In this document: positions 23,693 to 36,776 of the stretch, piece by piece
Position numbering within the stretch: the first letter of the stretch is position 1
Layout of the letters: every line of letters begins with the position of its first letter
Source of the DNA: Stratiolaelaps scimitus
Lineage: Eukaryota > Arthropoda > Arachnida > Mesostigmata > Laelapidae
Direction: 5' to 3'
Assembly (NCBI GenBank): GCA_019614645.1
Contig: JABWDB010000006.1
Location: 5,146,001 to 5,210,000, forward strand
DNA: 64,000 bases
The notes under the pieces: model-generated
Told to the model about the DNA's origin: nothing
Database searches by the model: none
Seen by the model: only the letters and a program-made list of their open reading frames with translations
Program-made: the position numbers and the translations under genes

Positions 23693-26600
23693 TTTGTCTT
23701 CAAATGGAGAATATCGGTCTTGATCCTTCCACCTTCTATTTTTGTATTACATAAGTAAGAGATACCAGCGTTATTTATATAGCATTTCTATGGGGTTGAA
23801 CTATCAGTGGACTTTGTATAGTATCTGAGATAGCAGCTTGTATTGAGATGGGCCTAAGCCCTTCTGCGCGGCAGAAACATCTTCGGGCTACTTGCAAGAA
23901 ACGCCATCAATGGTAAGCTTTTTATTTACTCTACACATGAAGATACCATGGTAAGTTCGTTTTATAATTTCACATCATGCGATAATTGGTCAATGGTAGT
24001 GATTATTCGATTGGTTTCAATGCGAAAAAAAATCGCCTAAAATGGAACTTGTGCAAGATAGGCTTGACAGAAACAAGACTTGCTTTGTGAAGGTCGGCCC
24101 AAGTCCATATGACGTATAGAGACATATATCGGGTCGTCAGACGAATATCGTCAATAATATTATCTTTCTACAGTCCTTTCTGTGAGATATCTATAGGGGG
24201 CGTGGTAATCCACAATGTTGACAATGTTACCTGGAATATAATGGTAGCCCTTGGTTCCATTCAGTACATGATGCATGCCATGACATACGAAGGTAATTGT
24301 CAAGGTAATTGTCTGATTAAATTTATCATTATATGTTGATATTGAACAGGGTAACACAGGGTCCGTTATTAGCAACAAAGAGATCACAAATTTACGTGAT
24401 CAATGAAAAAACAACCTAGACTTACCTCAAAAACACTTGGCAATTCTCCAGTGTCGTCGGAAAATATCGGGCTATGGGTTCGACCAATAGGGCACAACCG
24501 ATAGGGACCTATGCCATTCCCCAATGGAAATCAAACCCCCTCAATTCCAAAACCCCATTACTTCGTATTGGATGCAATAACCAATTCTTGTATCGGATAC
24601 CCGCATCACCATAGCTGCTTCCCGCATTAGCGTTCACATATATTGCTCAAGGATAATGGTATGGATACTTCGGCGGCGACGGCGGCAGCGGCCGCGGCAT
24701 TCGCAGGAACTGCAGCAGGAGTACTTACCAACAGCGTCCTGCGCGCTGCCCCCAGCGTCCACTGTTGTGGATGTAGTGGGAGCGTTTTTCAGCAAAAGCG
24801 AGAGAGGGGGACTCGTTGAGTAGGACCATCGCTCCAATGAATGGTTAGTGCCGTATTACCGTCACAGAAATGTATCATTGTTCCTCCTAGGGCCGTAGAC
24901 CTGTGCCGGTTTCCTTCATGGCGCTAACATGCTAATACAAGACACTGGAACAAATGTGAATTGCCACTATAATCGGCACCTTGTTAAGCTACGCGTTCTG
25001 GCAGAAAATAAATCTCGAAAATAATAGCTGTGCACTACAACTGGAGAAAAATGCACAACGCAGACACGGAGCTGAGTGCAATAATGGGTGCTATTATAAT
25101 AACTATAACAATAATACATTTTCGTACGTTTCAAACTATCGTATATATCCGCAGCACGTGCCTCGCAATAAAGATTACGGAGTTAGCTACCGAGATGTTT
25201 CAGCAACACACCGATCCGGCCGTGAGACGACTTGGGTGAAACCACGTTTTACCACCGTTTGCTTGACCCATAATTAATATTAATCCTTAATGCTTGCTAT
25301 ACATACTCCACTATTTCTCCGTAGTAAATTCAGTATACGTTTTCGTTACGTTTGTACGTCATGTGTGTTGCCATGGGTGGGATTTCATTTCGAGCACCCG
25401 GCAGTCATACTGCGGCATAAGCGAACCCCAAACTTAGTGCGTTTCACGGAAATGTGTAATGTGTACTTGAGAACTTTTACGAGCCGCTAACTGAACAGCG
25501 AGGCGATATGTTGGTCGATTGTGCCACAATCAATGGCGGCCCAGATATTTCAAGATGATCCTCTCCACCAATCTGTGGACAGACCAACCACCGGCTACAA
25601 CATCGAGCCTATTTGATGACGCACTTACGTAATGTCCCGAAAGATTTCGCGCGGCACGATCCGCAAACACAGAATGGTAATCACATATCGCTAGTGACAG
25701 TATGAACCATAGAGTCTTCGTGAAAGTCAGCTAACTGGTAGAATGCTGATGAGTCAAGGACAAACGCGGGTCCTTGTGGGAGTGGGTGAGGTAAGACCAC
25801 CTTTGTTTCACGCCGACAAAATATCCGCGTGCAAATGAAATTCGCGTTTTTGGCTAATCTCCCACGTGAAAACTAACCCTAACTGTGTCTAACGATAACC
25901 TGCCGGACGAAGCTGACGACACAAAACGAATGATGCTCGGAGAGCGAAGGCTGAATATTGAACTCGTGATTTTATACGATTGTTTTGTCTATGAAGGCGC
26001 AATGGTGGAACTTGACAATGATCGAATGATCGGTAGCGAATCGGCGATCAAGTGAACTGCAGCGAATCGCTATGGGGAGTGTAGCCTAGACACGGGAGTT
26101 GTGTTCATCTTCTCTGTAACCAACTGATGCATTAATTTACCATAGGTGCAGCTTTACCTCGATGTATAATAATACAATAGTGCAAAATCATACATATGTG
26201 TATAACGACTGGCGTGTGGTGGTGGCAGTCGCTTGAGTTTGCTGCCTCTGTCAATTTAACGCAGCCACAGACATGTAATTATAAATGCCTGAACCTGAGC
26301 GATGGTGCGAGCTGCCTGCGTTCTAATCAGATAATGACTGTCCATCAGTGTTTCCCTGCGGGGTGGCCGCTCCATTCGAGTGAATACGTCCCACCCTTTA
26401 TTTCACGTCATAGTGCAGTGGGGGGTCACTGAGATGGGCCGAACGACCGGGATGGTATCCACCCGAGGACGCATACAGCCTTGGAACATGTTACGCTTCC
26501 TTACACTTCACCAAACTGTGGCAACCAACCGAGATTCTTAACCTTAGACAGCGTTGTCAAGGTTCGCCGCCCACCAACGAATTGGAACCGTACTGGGCAC

Positions 26601-28559
26601 ATGGAAATTTCTCACAAGTAAGAGAATATTATTCTAAGACAAATAACTAAACGTACAAACAAACACGTGGATAACTTCCGAGCACAGGTGATTTCCATCT
26701 GCCAGCCGGCTTGGGCCACTTTGAAACTGTATCCATAATTGTTAGCCTGACTCGCATCCACATGCACGCCATTGATTATTTCCGACATAATTTCCCTCAT
26801 GAGGTTACATTGGCCGGCAGCAACGTTAAAAAAGTCTAAAATCGCTTTCGTCAATGGCTGGATAGGCCGGCCGGTGGCCCCGCTTCGTATTGTTATCAGC
26901 CTTCTATCGGCCCATCAATCGATGTCGTTTGCCATTGCCGAAGACGCCTTCGCCGGTATCCGCCTGTATCAGAGTTGCACTTCGCTCAGATCAGGCCACG
27001 AAAAAAAAAAGGGAGAGATTCAGCCAATCTTCGTCCATTGAATTCTCATGGGGAAAGCTCCTTCTAGTGGAAACGGAGCGCAGATGTTCCTTCGTGCCTC
27101 GGATGAGTGGGTGGGATCTCCGTCTGCCTCATGACTTTCACGGCCGCTGTTCCTCGGCTTCTTTTCTCTTCCCGGGTGCCTGCTTCCGTGAACCCATCTT
27201 TCGAGAAGCGGGTCATTCCTTCCTTCTTCACTCTGATAGGAACCAGCGGCGCGCCAGTCAAATGGCATTGGCTGACTGCACGCACACCACGCGACGATGT
27301 AACTCCGGACGATGCACAGGTCTACTCTATATATACTCGGTCGTCCGCTGCAATACAATGGCTAGCTAGGCTGTGCGGGCACATTCAGAGGGCCACCTAC
27401 CCGAGGCAATATGCCAACAGTTGAAGATGCCATCAGCGGCCTAAGTTGGCTGGACAGATTGAACGATGGTGCAGGCGGCTGAGCGAGAGGGTAAAAAATG
27501 TATTTCGAGAAAAATAGTTCATTTGGTATTGGCTTAACTACCACCGAAGCCTGCTATAGACGGTGATGTATAAATGATAACGGGGTATGGAGAAACCAGA
27601 GAATCTAACTGTAACATTAATGCTTAGTTTCTCAAAATTAGTTAATTTAATCCGCTTAGTTGCGGATTAAATTAGATAGAGAATATTGAAAAGCCAAGAG
27701 AGAGATGTAACTTACTCCGAAGGCTTAGAGTCACTAAGCAAGGAGGGAGGTGCCATTTCCCTAACGTCCTCTAGTGACAGGTTCAACCTTCAGTAACTAA
27801 GGACAAAAGTAAGTAAGGACGACCGTGCGACATACTTGACCTGAATCTAATCACAGAGTGAATTAGTGGGTAACGAGAGATCATTTAACATAACAGCTTA
27901 TTATCAAAACAGCTAACCTTCTGTCAACGGGCCGAAACTCAAATTACAATTGAGAAATATGCAACAGGCGGTGTTGATTTACAATATACATAATCAATCA
28001 ATTTCAATTAATTCCCTGATGGTAAATCGGAGCTAGATCGGTTAAAGACGAAATATTTGACAACGAGGACGATCTTAAAAACGGACTCAATATTGGGTTT
28101 CGACCGAAGAGAAGCCGAGTTCTGGCAAAAGAAGGATTCGCAAAAATGATCGTGAAGTGACAAGTGTTGGTGGTCAGGTAACGAGAGAGCCTACATAGCG
28201 GATTGAGACTATATTGATTAAGATATCTATTACTAACTTATGTTTCAATTGAAACAAGCCGCGAGAGCTTATCAGGCAGATGTCATTAGCACTACATAAA
28301 GCGGTCATCGGAGTGATAACAAAACCTCTTTGTTTGCGGACTCATAACACCATAACCAAATGTTTAAGCTTGAATGAACAGACGTCAAACAAACTTTCAA
28401 CACCAAGCTTCAACTCACCCCTTAGAACGAGTTAAAATCAAGTCAGTTTTTCTATATTGTCTCGGCGGGTAGATGTCTATAATAATAATACTCTTTGGAT
28501 CGAACATTTCACACTACACAGAACTATACTGAGTAAAAATATTCCTAATCGATTTGGGT
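23693..28559. other. Intergenic sequence with a GC-rich block (about 26840-27480)
   Basis: No gene called. The 26840-27480 block is GC-rich and contains a 159-codon + strand frame plus antisense frames without any recognisable domain. A perfect hairpin with 12-bp arms lies at 27644-27673. The rest is AT-rich and featureless. Confidence 0.3.
27644..27673. repeat. Perfect 12-bp-stem hairpin
   Basis: AATTTAATCCGC, six-base loop TTAGTT, then GCGGATTAAATT. There is no adjoining T-run or gene, so function is unknown and a chance foldback is possible. Confidence 0.5.
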
Positions 28560-30305
28560 TTATAAAATATCAATGTAACAAATAAAGCCAATTCCTTCGT
28601 TGTCTGCTATATTCGCCAGGCAACCCGCATTGTGAACTCGGTCGGTTCGAGGAGTTCGCAGACTGCTAGAGGGACCTCTCTTTAAGTTATTATCCAAATC
28701 TTGCCTGTTTACCTTAAAGCGTCTAACCATTGTATTGATAAGAACAACTGCGGATTTCAGAATATTGATTATGCGCTGATAAAGATCCTGATTGGCCAAT
28801 ATTTCAAGCCCAAGCTGATCCGATGGAATCTACAAGCGGTATCGACACGTCGTTAAGTGTGTCGGCGTGAAAATAATTTTCAGGGTGGACGCATTTTGGA
28901 ATCGAAATAATCATATCGGCACGAGAACACCAGCTGGACAGATGGGCCGCTCACTGAATTCGATGCAACTTTCACATTGCAATTTATTTTTGTTTAAACA
29001 GCTCGTAATCCACCTGAGAGTGCGTCTGTCAACATTCGAGCCAGGGAGTTTAACGAAGCAGCTGCTGTGGTTCAATCTGCCACGGGCTCTGGAGATGTCG
29101 AAATACAATCGAAGTATATTTTTCATTTGCATACACGGTCCAGTCATGTATCGTCTGTGATAGAAATTCGAAAATATACTGTTTCCATAGGATCTATTAA
29201 ATACGCGAAATTGACGTTTAGCAATTTCGTCAACTATTTCCGTAGGAAAATCGGAGATATATTTTTCGAGGGTAACATTGCATTTTGCTGGAAGCTGTCT
29301 GATCATACTAAAGATTTTTTCTTCTGAAACGAGCAAAGATGGAGAAATCGCATTTTCTCGGAGCCGAATTGGTTCACCGTTTTGTTGCGACTGCATACAC
29401 TGATGCAGAGTCGAAAAAAGTTTGCTTTATCAGAATCCTATGAGTTGATCATTTGTTTTGGCTAGACTGATATTTAATCTAACCTGGCTTACCATTAATC
29501 GCTGACTGGCATACTTGAAAAGCGATTTCGAATCTTTAAAATCTCAATGGGACTCGGCCAATCGGTAGCGATCGTTGTCACGTGTGGGCAGAGCAACATA
29601 TCATTAAGACTCTGGTAGCCCGGGGAAGGAAGGGTTCCACAAAGTTGACAGAGGACTCTACGAGATCGTATCGAAGCTTCTGCACTTGTGAAACTATGGC
29701 CATTTCTTTATCCGAATATTGCTCTGGTTTAACAACTAGTTGAAAATGAATCGCGTATTCTATGTCGATACGAGGTAAGCAGGAATACTGATATGTTGAA
29801 TCAGAACATTAATCATTGCAAGAATACGATCAACTATGCTATAGCAGTAATGGACAGATTCGCTTTCCGAATCGCTGGAATTGACAATAAACGATTACAC
29901 AATATGACAAAGCAATACAATAATTGGCAAGTGTGATTCTTTGAAATTTCCGGCAGAAAGATTGAAGGTTGCCTTAGAAGAGGAGGTTGAAGTCACCTAA
30001 GACTACCTCACTAGGGATGAGTGCCACGACCCAGATCAAATTATACCTCAGCACGGCCTAACGCGCCTAGTTCTTTCCATATATTCCGTGGTATATATAA
30101 TATTATAATAGAACTAGAATAGCAGGGGACAGATCGATTCAATCCGCACCTGCCTATAGCATATCCACCCTAACCGCTCGTACGTCAGGATCGATTTGAG
30201 CCCACAACCATTTAACATGTTATTTTCATATGGCCGCAAGTTTCGAGCCGCAATCGCGACGAACAGCATGGAAAACACAGCAAATGAGATATGAATCAAT
30301 CTCAT
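28560..30305 (-). CDS. Candidate gene for an unrecognised secreted protein
   Basis: Three compatible minus-strand exons. Exon 1 runs 30305-30150: it starts with ATG, encodes a clear signal peptide (MRLIHISFAVFSMLFVAIAA), and ends at CAG|GTGCGG in phase 0. A long exon begins at 29399 after a good acceptor (TTTTTTCGACTCTGCATCAG) in phase 0 and stays open for about 160 codons. Its best donor is A|GTGAGC near 28955, phase 1. A last exon begins near 28835 after TTGTAG, reads IPSDQLGLEILANQ..., and stops at 28560. The phase of the second junction does not match (phase 1 donor, phase 0 acceptor), so a weaker donor or a missed exon is needed. The mature protein is basic with scattered cysteines. I do not recognise a family. 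Frame continuity with a signal peptide makes chance unlikely, but the gene model is provisional. Confidence 0.42.
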
Positions 30306-32500
30306 AAATGTCGGACGTTAACCAAGTTTCGCAAAATAACGCCTACATCTCTCAGTGTACTCTCTACTCGATTCCAAGCGAATCTCAAGTTCCCGGCTTC
30401 GCAATCTACCGAGTATTAAGATACAATTTGCAATTCAAAACATCAACCGAGGGGAGGAGCCTGATGATACCTGGGTGGTTGGCCAATTGAGGGGGATACC
30501 AAAGGGAGCAGGTGTGCTGAACATCGGCATCTTCAGGAAGAATCACCGACTTGGGGGCTGAATGACGCGGCCTGTCCGATTGAGCCATTGAAACTGTGGC
30601 TGTGGCCAAAGAGATTCGCGTCGGTTGGGAGAAAAATCGCAGATCCATTCTAGGTTGCCCTGTCACCGTACTTTCGCCTTGAGGATTAATTGAATTTGCT
30701 CGCCAAGATACTATTGAGAAAAAAAAGTCATGTGTTCTATCGTGTGAGAGATCCCGTATGCAGCAGTACAGAAAAACGTCATGTTGACACAATCATCGAT
30801 GGCGTCTGTGGCAACTTCATCGACGGCCCTCTAACCACTGCTTCGACCACAACCACTTTCGCTACTTCGTACTATTATTTATTCTATATTTTGGGGAATT
30901 AGAGTAAAAAGTTAAAACTTTTGTGCCGCTGATGCTGCAGCAGCTGTTGTCGTTATCCTCGTCTTGGCGGTCTCCGTCGTCTCTGCTCCCGTCGTTGATT
31001 CTCCTTGGTTTGCACGGCTCCCCTATTCCATGCTGCCATGATAATGGAACACCAGATGAATGAGGATGTATAGTATGCTATGGTCGGATATCTATCGTGG
31101 AGGTCGACAAGCAGCGAGCGCGAGAGAGCGCGAGAGATAGAGACATAGAGTGGGACTAAACAAGCTCTAAACAAGCTGTGCCGAGATCCGCTGTGTACGC
31201 CCCACTTCGAGAAGACTCTGAGGGTGAGTCCATTACGGCCCGCTACCGCGGCGAGAGATTGAAGAGGTGGGGGAGGCGGTGGGGGGGACAGCTGAGGGCG
31301 GTGGGTCGGACGAACTTGGGTTTGGGTATGGCCTGCTCTCGTCGCTCTATTCGCGCTTGAGCCAGTGAACGCTGGCTCTAGCTAGGCCTTCCTCGGCTCT
31401 CGTGCCGCGGGGACGGCCCGGCGGACGGGAGAGGCAAGGCCATCAATCAGCGTTCGCGATTCGAACAGAACAGAGTGACGACGAAAGAGACAACCACGCC
31501 GACGCTTGTAGGATGTTGTAGAACGTGTTCGCTGCGTGGCTAGATGGCCGCCGACAAGAACGAAGGATCCGTCGAATCGGCCACAGAGGCAACAGCGACT
31601 CGAGCAGCAGGCAGTGTATTGAGCAGCTATACAGTGAGTTACATATAGCTTAAGCAGCAGCAGCAGCAGTACAGACCAACGCTGATATGTAAATGGTATG
31701 CCAATTAAAGCGGCAACAAACATTAAAGAAAAAAAAAGAGGTTTTATGGAGCTCAGTGCCGCGATAGTGTTTTGCATTGATCTGAAACCTGGCAAGTATG
31801 CCAAAAGGTGCCTGATGGATCAGACCGAGTCGGCGGGAGGCCTCAGCAAAGAGGATCACTTGATCCCGCCTTTTATATTCAAATAATATTGTGAATAACG
31901 CTCCGTTGCAGCGATTGCTACCGACACATTCAAACGCATCGAACTCGATCGAAATAGAGTCGAAATCACATCTGCACTGCACGTGCAAGCACTGTCGGAT
32001 GCTGATGCAACTATTATTGGGTAGTTGCAGACTAGACCAGCAGTTTCAATGAGATTGACGTGACGCACTGCCACAACGCGAAAAATCCTAGACTATTACT
32101 ATGTGGCCCCTAACTCCGCAAACGCTGGGCCGCAGGTTTTCCAGAGGACATCATACAAGGTGACGTTAGCCTAGAAGGTGAAGGCTAAATTGCCTAGACG
32201 ACCGGTTCGATCTTGCAGGCCACTGAAACCCATCAGGTTAGGCCAGTCGGTCAGTCAGCCATCTGCTTTATGTCAATACAACACATTCGATTACCATGTT
32301 CGCAGGGAGCATGATGTCGAAATCGACTTTCGTATAGTATATCTTTAATTTCCCTCTATCCGAAAACCTCCCATCTGTCCCTGACCTTCGCCGTCGACGG
32401 TGACGAGACCTCCAGAACACCCCGCTCCAGCCCTGATGGTATCAAAGTCATTTCTAAAATCTGAATATTCCTGGATTCACCATTGTACTTTATATCTAAT
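30306..32500. other. Gene-free stretch with a GC-rich island (about 30930-31680)
   Basis: The stretch just upstream of the minus-strand candidate gene could contain its promoter. The 30930-31680 island is CpG-rich, with purine-rich tracts (GCGAGAGAGC) and a CAG run near 31655-31670. Minus-strand frames of 112-140 codons there (31382-31988) have no domain support. Confidence 0.3.
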
Positions 32501-32511
32501 ATGTAATATAT

Positions 32512-33041
32512 ACACACTACTAAGCGAAACATCCCTCTAGCTTTTTTTGCGAACGCAATAAAAATACGTTATTACGTTTGTACGTATTTTTTCTTGTTGT
32601 TGTGCTTTTATGTAAAAGAAAGAAGAAGCAAAATGGTGAAAATTAAAAATATGATTTATGCTCAGTTTAAGCACGTGTCCACCGCGTTTTCGGATCCCAA
32701 GTTTTGCAGGTATTTATGTCACAGATCCACATGTAATCAGTTTGTACATCAGCGTCAGGTGTCTGTCCTACATTCAGCAAGCTATATATACTTGGTAAGT
32801 TGCAAGTTCGCTATCGACAAACTTCATGGCAAAGTTTCCATTTCCACTTCCTGATCTAGCTGCATGTGTGCGCAGTCTGCTTAAGTTGTTGTAGTTCTTC
32901 TGCTTGCCGGCGCGAGGATACTGTATGAACGGGTGTTTTGCTTCTTAAAACACACCTAAAGTTCGTTTCGAAAGCTGAACGTACAACAGCATAATATAAA
33001 CATTACCAAGCAAAACATCTCTCTGGTATTTTTTGCGAATG
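32512..33041. repeat. Short spaced direct repeat (about 42 bp arms)
   Basis: The segment at 32512-32556 (AAGCGAAACATCCCTCTAGC then T-run and GCGAACG) recurs in diverged form at about 33000-33041 (AAGCAAAACATCTCTCTGGT then T-run and GCGAATG). This suggests a local duplication or two copies of a short repeat. No function inferred. Confidence 0.4.
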
Positions 33042-35979
33042 GGGGTGCCATCTGATGCGAAGTTTACCAAGAGCAAATGATAATACCAATACTAATAATT
33101 ATTATGAATATACAATGATATTCTGTAGAATACTTTGGAAGTACACTGTATAGAAATAGGGATTATACAGGTACATGGCTGTAGATTGCGCTCGCTTGTA
33201 GTTCACCAGATCCATCATAAACAATGCAAGCATGTGTCTGTCTAATAACCTAAGTATCCCAACCATTTGTATATGAACTGCCAAACTACTAAATGCTGTT
33301 CTTTACGTATTTGATGCAAATATAACAGCGATGTGCCTTTGTCTCAATCGACAGTCTAGAACGTTTCGCGAGTCCAAGTTACATCTGAAAGTCATACTTC
33401 AAACGCTTTGCCCACTCGGACCGCCGTGACGACCTCAAGTATGACCACGACATGCAGACACGTTGAAGACAATCTTAACCGAAAAACATCTTAGCGAGAG
33501 GCTTACAAAGGATTCGTGTAAATAGCGAGCACACATTACCCCGTTCGTTCTCCGAACGTTCGTTGCCGATCGCTCGTGGAGAAACGACTAAAGCAATGCC
33601 TCGCCAGCAACAGTAGTAATAATAACAATAAGCGCCTGCATTTTGTGTATTGGTCAGGTTACGAAGGAGATGTGTGACATGAATTACCAAAGTGTTTCCC
33701 TTTGGCTGTGGGTGCACTGTTCCCACGTAGCGAGCGACGTGCAGTGGACGCCGCCCAAGCAACGGCCAACGGTGACCATCTCATTAAGTCAGGGAAGAGA
33801 TTGTTCTCAATCCTTCGTATATATCGTGTGTCGCGCAACAATAGCCGTCCCTCCTTCCTTTATCATCCAAGCCAGACAAACACAATGGCTTGGCGCGTGG
33901 GGTGCTGGCTAGGCGCCTGTGACGCTCTCGGACTCGCAAACAGGTGTAGCAGTTCTGTTGTCACACTCAGGGGAACGCTTGAAATGCTTAGACGCAATGA
34001 ACAGAGACGCCTCATATGAAAAGGACACTCGGTCCCTTGAATTTACAGGGTGTTTAGAAAATTGAGCAATCTTATCTGGGCGATAAACTAAAGGTTGACG
34101 ATGTCGCAGGTAACTTTGCATGCATTTTTATTCTTTCCGTTTTCTCTAGACCCATAGCTGCATAGCAACTTGTGGCTTAAAAGAGAGAACAATTCAGGAA
34201 ATGAAGAATCGCAGAGGATGACAAACCCTTCGTGCGATGCCATAAGCGCTTTAGAATTTCTCCGGATGTCCTCTCGAATATTTATTGTTTGTATTATGTG
34301 TATGTTGGTTTGACCAACGCAGCCGGACAAGTGAAACAGTGAAACAGAGTTGACCTTGCCCTGGGCAGCGGCCAACTCTAGTCCTGCCCACGATATGTGT
34401 ATTTGGAGAGTATGTGCGAAAAGTTGGAGATTTCGAGGGCTTCTGAGGCGTTAATTGGATGAGCGTTGGCAGTAGCCTTCGGCTCCTGGCCGATGGCCTG
34501 ACTCTCTTCTGACTCTTCAAAATTGACGTTACCTATTGCTATATTTGATGTTGTAGCTAGGAGCCGGAAATGTATCGCCTATTCAAAATCATCTATTTTT
34601 GACATTTTTATTTTCAATCTTCCTCTAAGTTTTTACTATAGAGATATTATCGAAATATGTACAAGCTGAAATAGAGGAAATAAGCCGGAAAGGTTTTCTT
34701 TGAAACCGCCAAACGTTGATTACGCTCCCAAAGGGTTGCGTGACTTTCCCAGAGTCCTGTATTTCTTCGACTCCCAACAATAAAATGAAACCAAATACAG
34801 CGATAGGGTCACCTGGTTTTATTTTTTTCTTGCTTGCTTAAGTACTTGCTCCTCTAAGCCTATCATAAGGGGTGGCATTCCGAGAACCTACATGTATGGT
34901 CTCCTTGCAAATCCTATTACCATTAATGATCCCCATTCAATGGTATGTCTGGAAAAATCTGTGAAGAAGTCACCTACCAATAATGACACAATCGCAGCAC
35001 ATACCATTTATTGTAATATTGGGCACGGCGTGGGGAGGCAGTAAAAGCGTAACTCCCAAGTTCCAATGTTAGCATTTCCTTTTCTTCGTTGTCTAAACGA
35101 GACAGTAATATGCCCGCATCTCTTGAATATAAGCTATTTTTTTCATAATAACTGAATTGATAATCTCTTGCTTCTCTTGGGTTAACGATAGAACAACAAA
35201 AGTTGATGGAGACTGGACCAAGTACGATTCAAGACAGCCCTCACCCGCATGTAATTTTGAACAGCATGCCCTCGCCAATTCCACACCTACGAAACCAATC
35301 TTTCCGTGCCCTAAAATAAAGCCCGACCTTTTTCGCCCACAGTCGAAGAGAGTCGCAGGGGGACGAAGGTCCCATCCGGTTGCTGCGAAGCTGCGTATTT
35401 TACCTTAGGGTTTTTGCCGTTCGCGTCCACCGTAGGTACCGTCAGCTTCAGCGTGGCCCGCCTCGGCAAGAAGTTCCGACCGCAGACCAAAAAGCCACTA
35501 CACGAGCCGCCCGCCGTTTGTGGAGAAACAAACGCCGAATACGCAACTGCCCGCAATTTCCAATAGTGTGAATCACAATTCGCGTTTTCCGGGTATGCTT
35601 CGTGTACGCTGGCAAGCAGACCAAACGAATGCGTTACTTGCTCTTGTTGCCGTTTGCTGGTCACAAGACGCCTAGCAAAATGTTACCTGTACTGCACGGA
35701 CGTGACGCTTATTCCCTTGTCGTGTCATATATTCGTTGGGAAGGAAGAAAACATCGAGATTTTCGTCTGGAACACAAAAGCAACTGTTGGAGAAGGCACA
35801 ACAAAGCCTTAACGCACCGTGGTCAGTATACAGCGGTTGAAAGAACAAGATGGCAATCATTCACCAAACTGCTATGTTCTACAATATATGCAGACATATT
35901 TCCATTGTTCTGTCTAATCTAAAATAAGATCGATGTTGAAGCTGGAATTCCTTTTCACTGTTGCAATAATATAGCCCCC
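33042..35979. other. Intergenic sequence
   Basis: I see no gene that can be supported. Open frames of 89-117 codons overlap on both strands between 33475 and 35664 without domains. Confidence 0.35.
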
Positions 35980-36135
35980 GTTACACTCTTCTTATTCCTT
36001 GAACTGAGTGGAACCCTCATTACTAACAGACGACTGACATATTTATACATATATATATATTTCTATATATATATATATACGTCGTCTGTTAGTAACAAGG
36101 GTTTCCTTGAGTTCAAACAATGACAAGAGTGTAAC
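35980..36135. repeat. Long inverted repeat (55-bp arms), MITE-like foldback
   Basis: The left arm 35980-36034 (starting GTTACACTCTT, ending CTAACAGACGAC) and right arm 36081-36135 are reverse complements at 45 of 55 positions. The two outermost and innermost dozen bases match perfectly. The loop is mostly (TA)n. The form fits a small inverted-repeat transposon or a microsatellite-centred foldback. No clear target-site duplication was found. Confidence 0.75.
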
Positions 36136-36136
36136 A

Positions 36137-36234
36137 GGTACCAATGTACCTTGTACTAGTGATCAATGTTTTCTGATTTAGGTGGTGACTGGAATCAGAA
36201 GACATTCATCACTACTACAAGTTACATTGGTACC
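36137..36234. repeat. Second hairpin: 44-bp stem with 10-base loop
   Basis: Arms 36137-36180 (GGTACCAATGTACCTTGTAC...) and 36191-36234 pair at 38 of 44 positions around the loop GGTGGTGACT. It starts one base after the preceding inverted repeat. If transcribed it would make a long, nearly continuous stem of the kind processed into small RNA, but the sequence alone does not show transcription. Confidence 0.75.
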
Positions 36235-36499
36235 AATGCATTTTGAATGCGGAGAAGTGGACCAATCGAAATGATTTGTTCGCTCGGCCTCAATACCCGC
36301 GATGAGTGCCGACAAGGAGAGAGACAGACGTCTACGCCTGCGAAAAGTTTCAAACACTCATTACAGCATACCCCGCACAGTCTATCACAAATAATGTACA
36401 CTCATTAAGTCGGAAATCGCTGTACGTAATTTTCGGTATCCAGGCACGCATGCGCTTGTATGTCGTTGATGTAGTCTCTGCTCAGATTCAACAAACGTC

Positions 36500-36735
36500 T
36501 GGCACGAGATGCACTCATGTGTTCCTCATGCCCATTTCCTTGTAGATTGCGCAAGGGAACACCATACAAGAGCGGCAAAGAGAGAGCGAGAGAGAGAGAG
36601 CAATTGCGAGAGGCCGCGCGTCAAAGTGTTTCTAGGGAAGCGGCAATCTTCTTCCCCAGCGACAACAGTGACGACAGCCAACACACCCAAACGAAACTGC
36701 AGCCTATCCCTGTTCGCTCCTCACTATATCTCGCT

Positions 36736-36776
<41 letters not shown>

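Noticed and set aside
26890..27369. 159-codon plus-strand frame
   Set aside because: Lies in a GC-rich island with competing frames on both strands and no recognisable motif.
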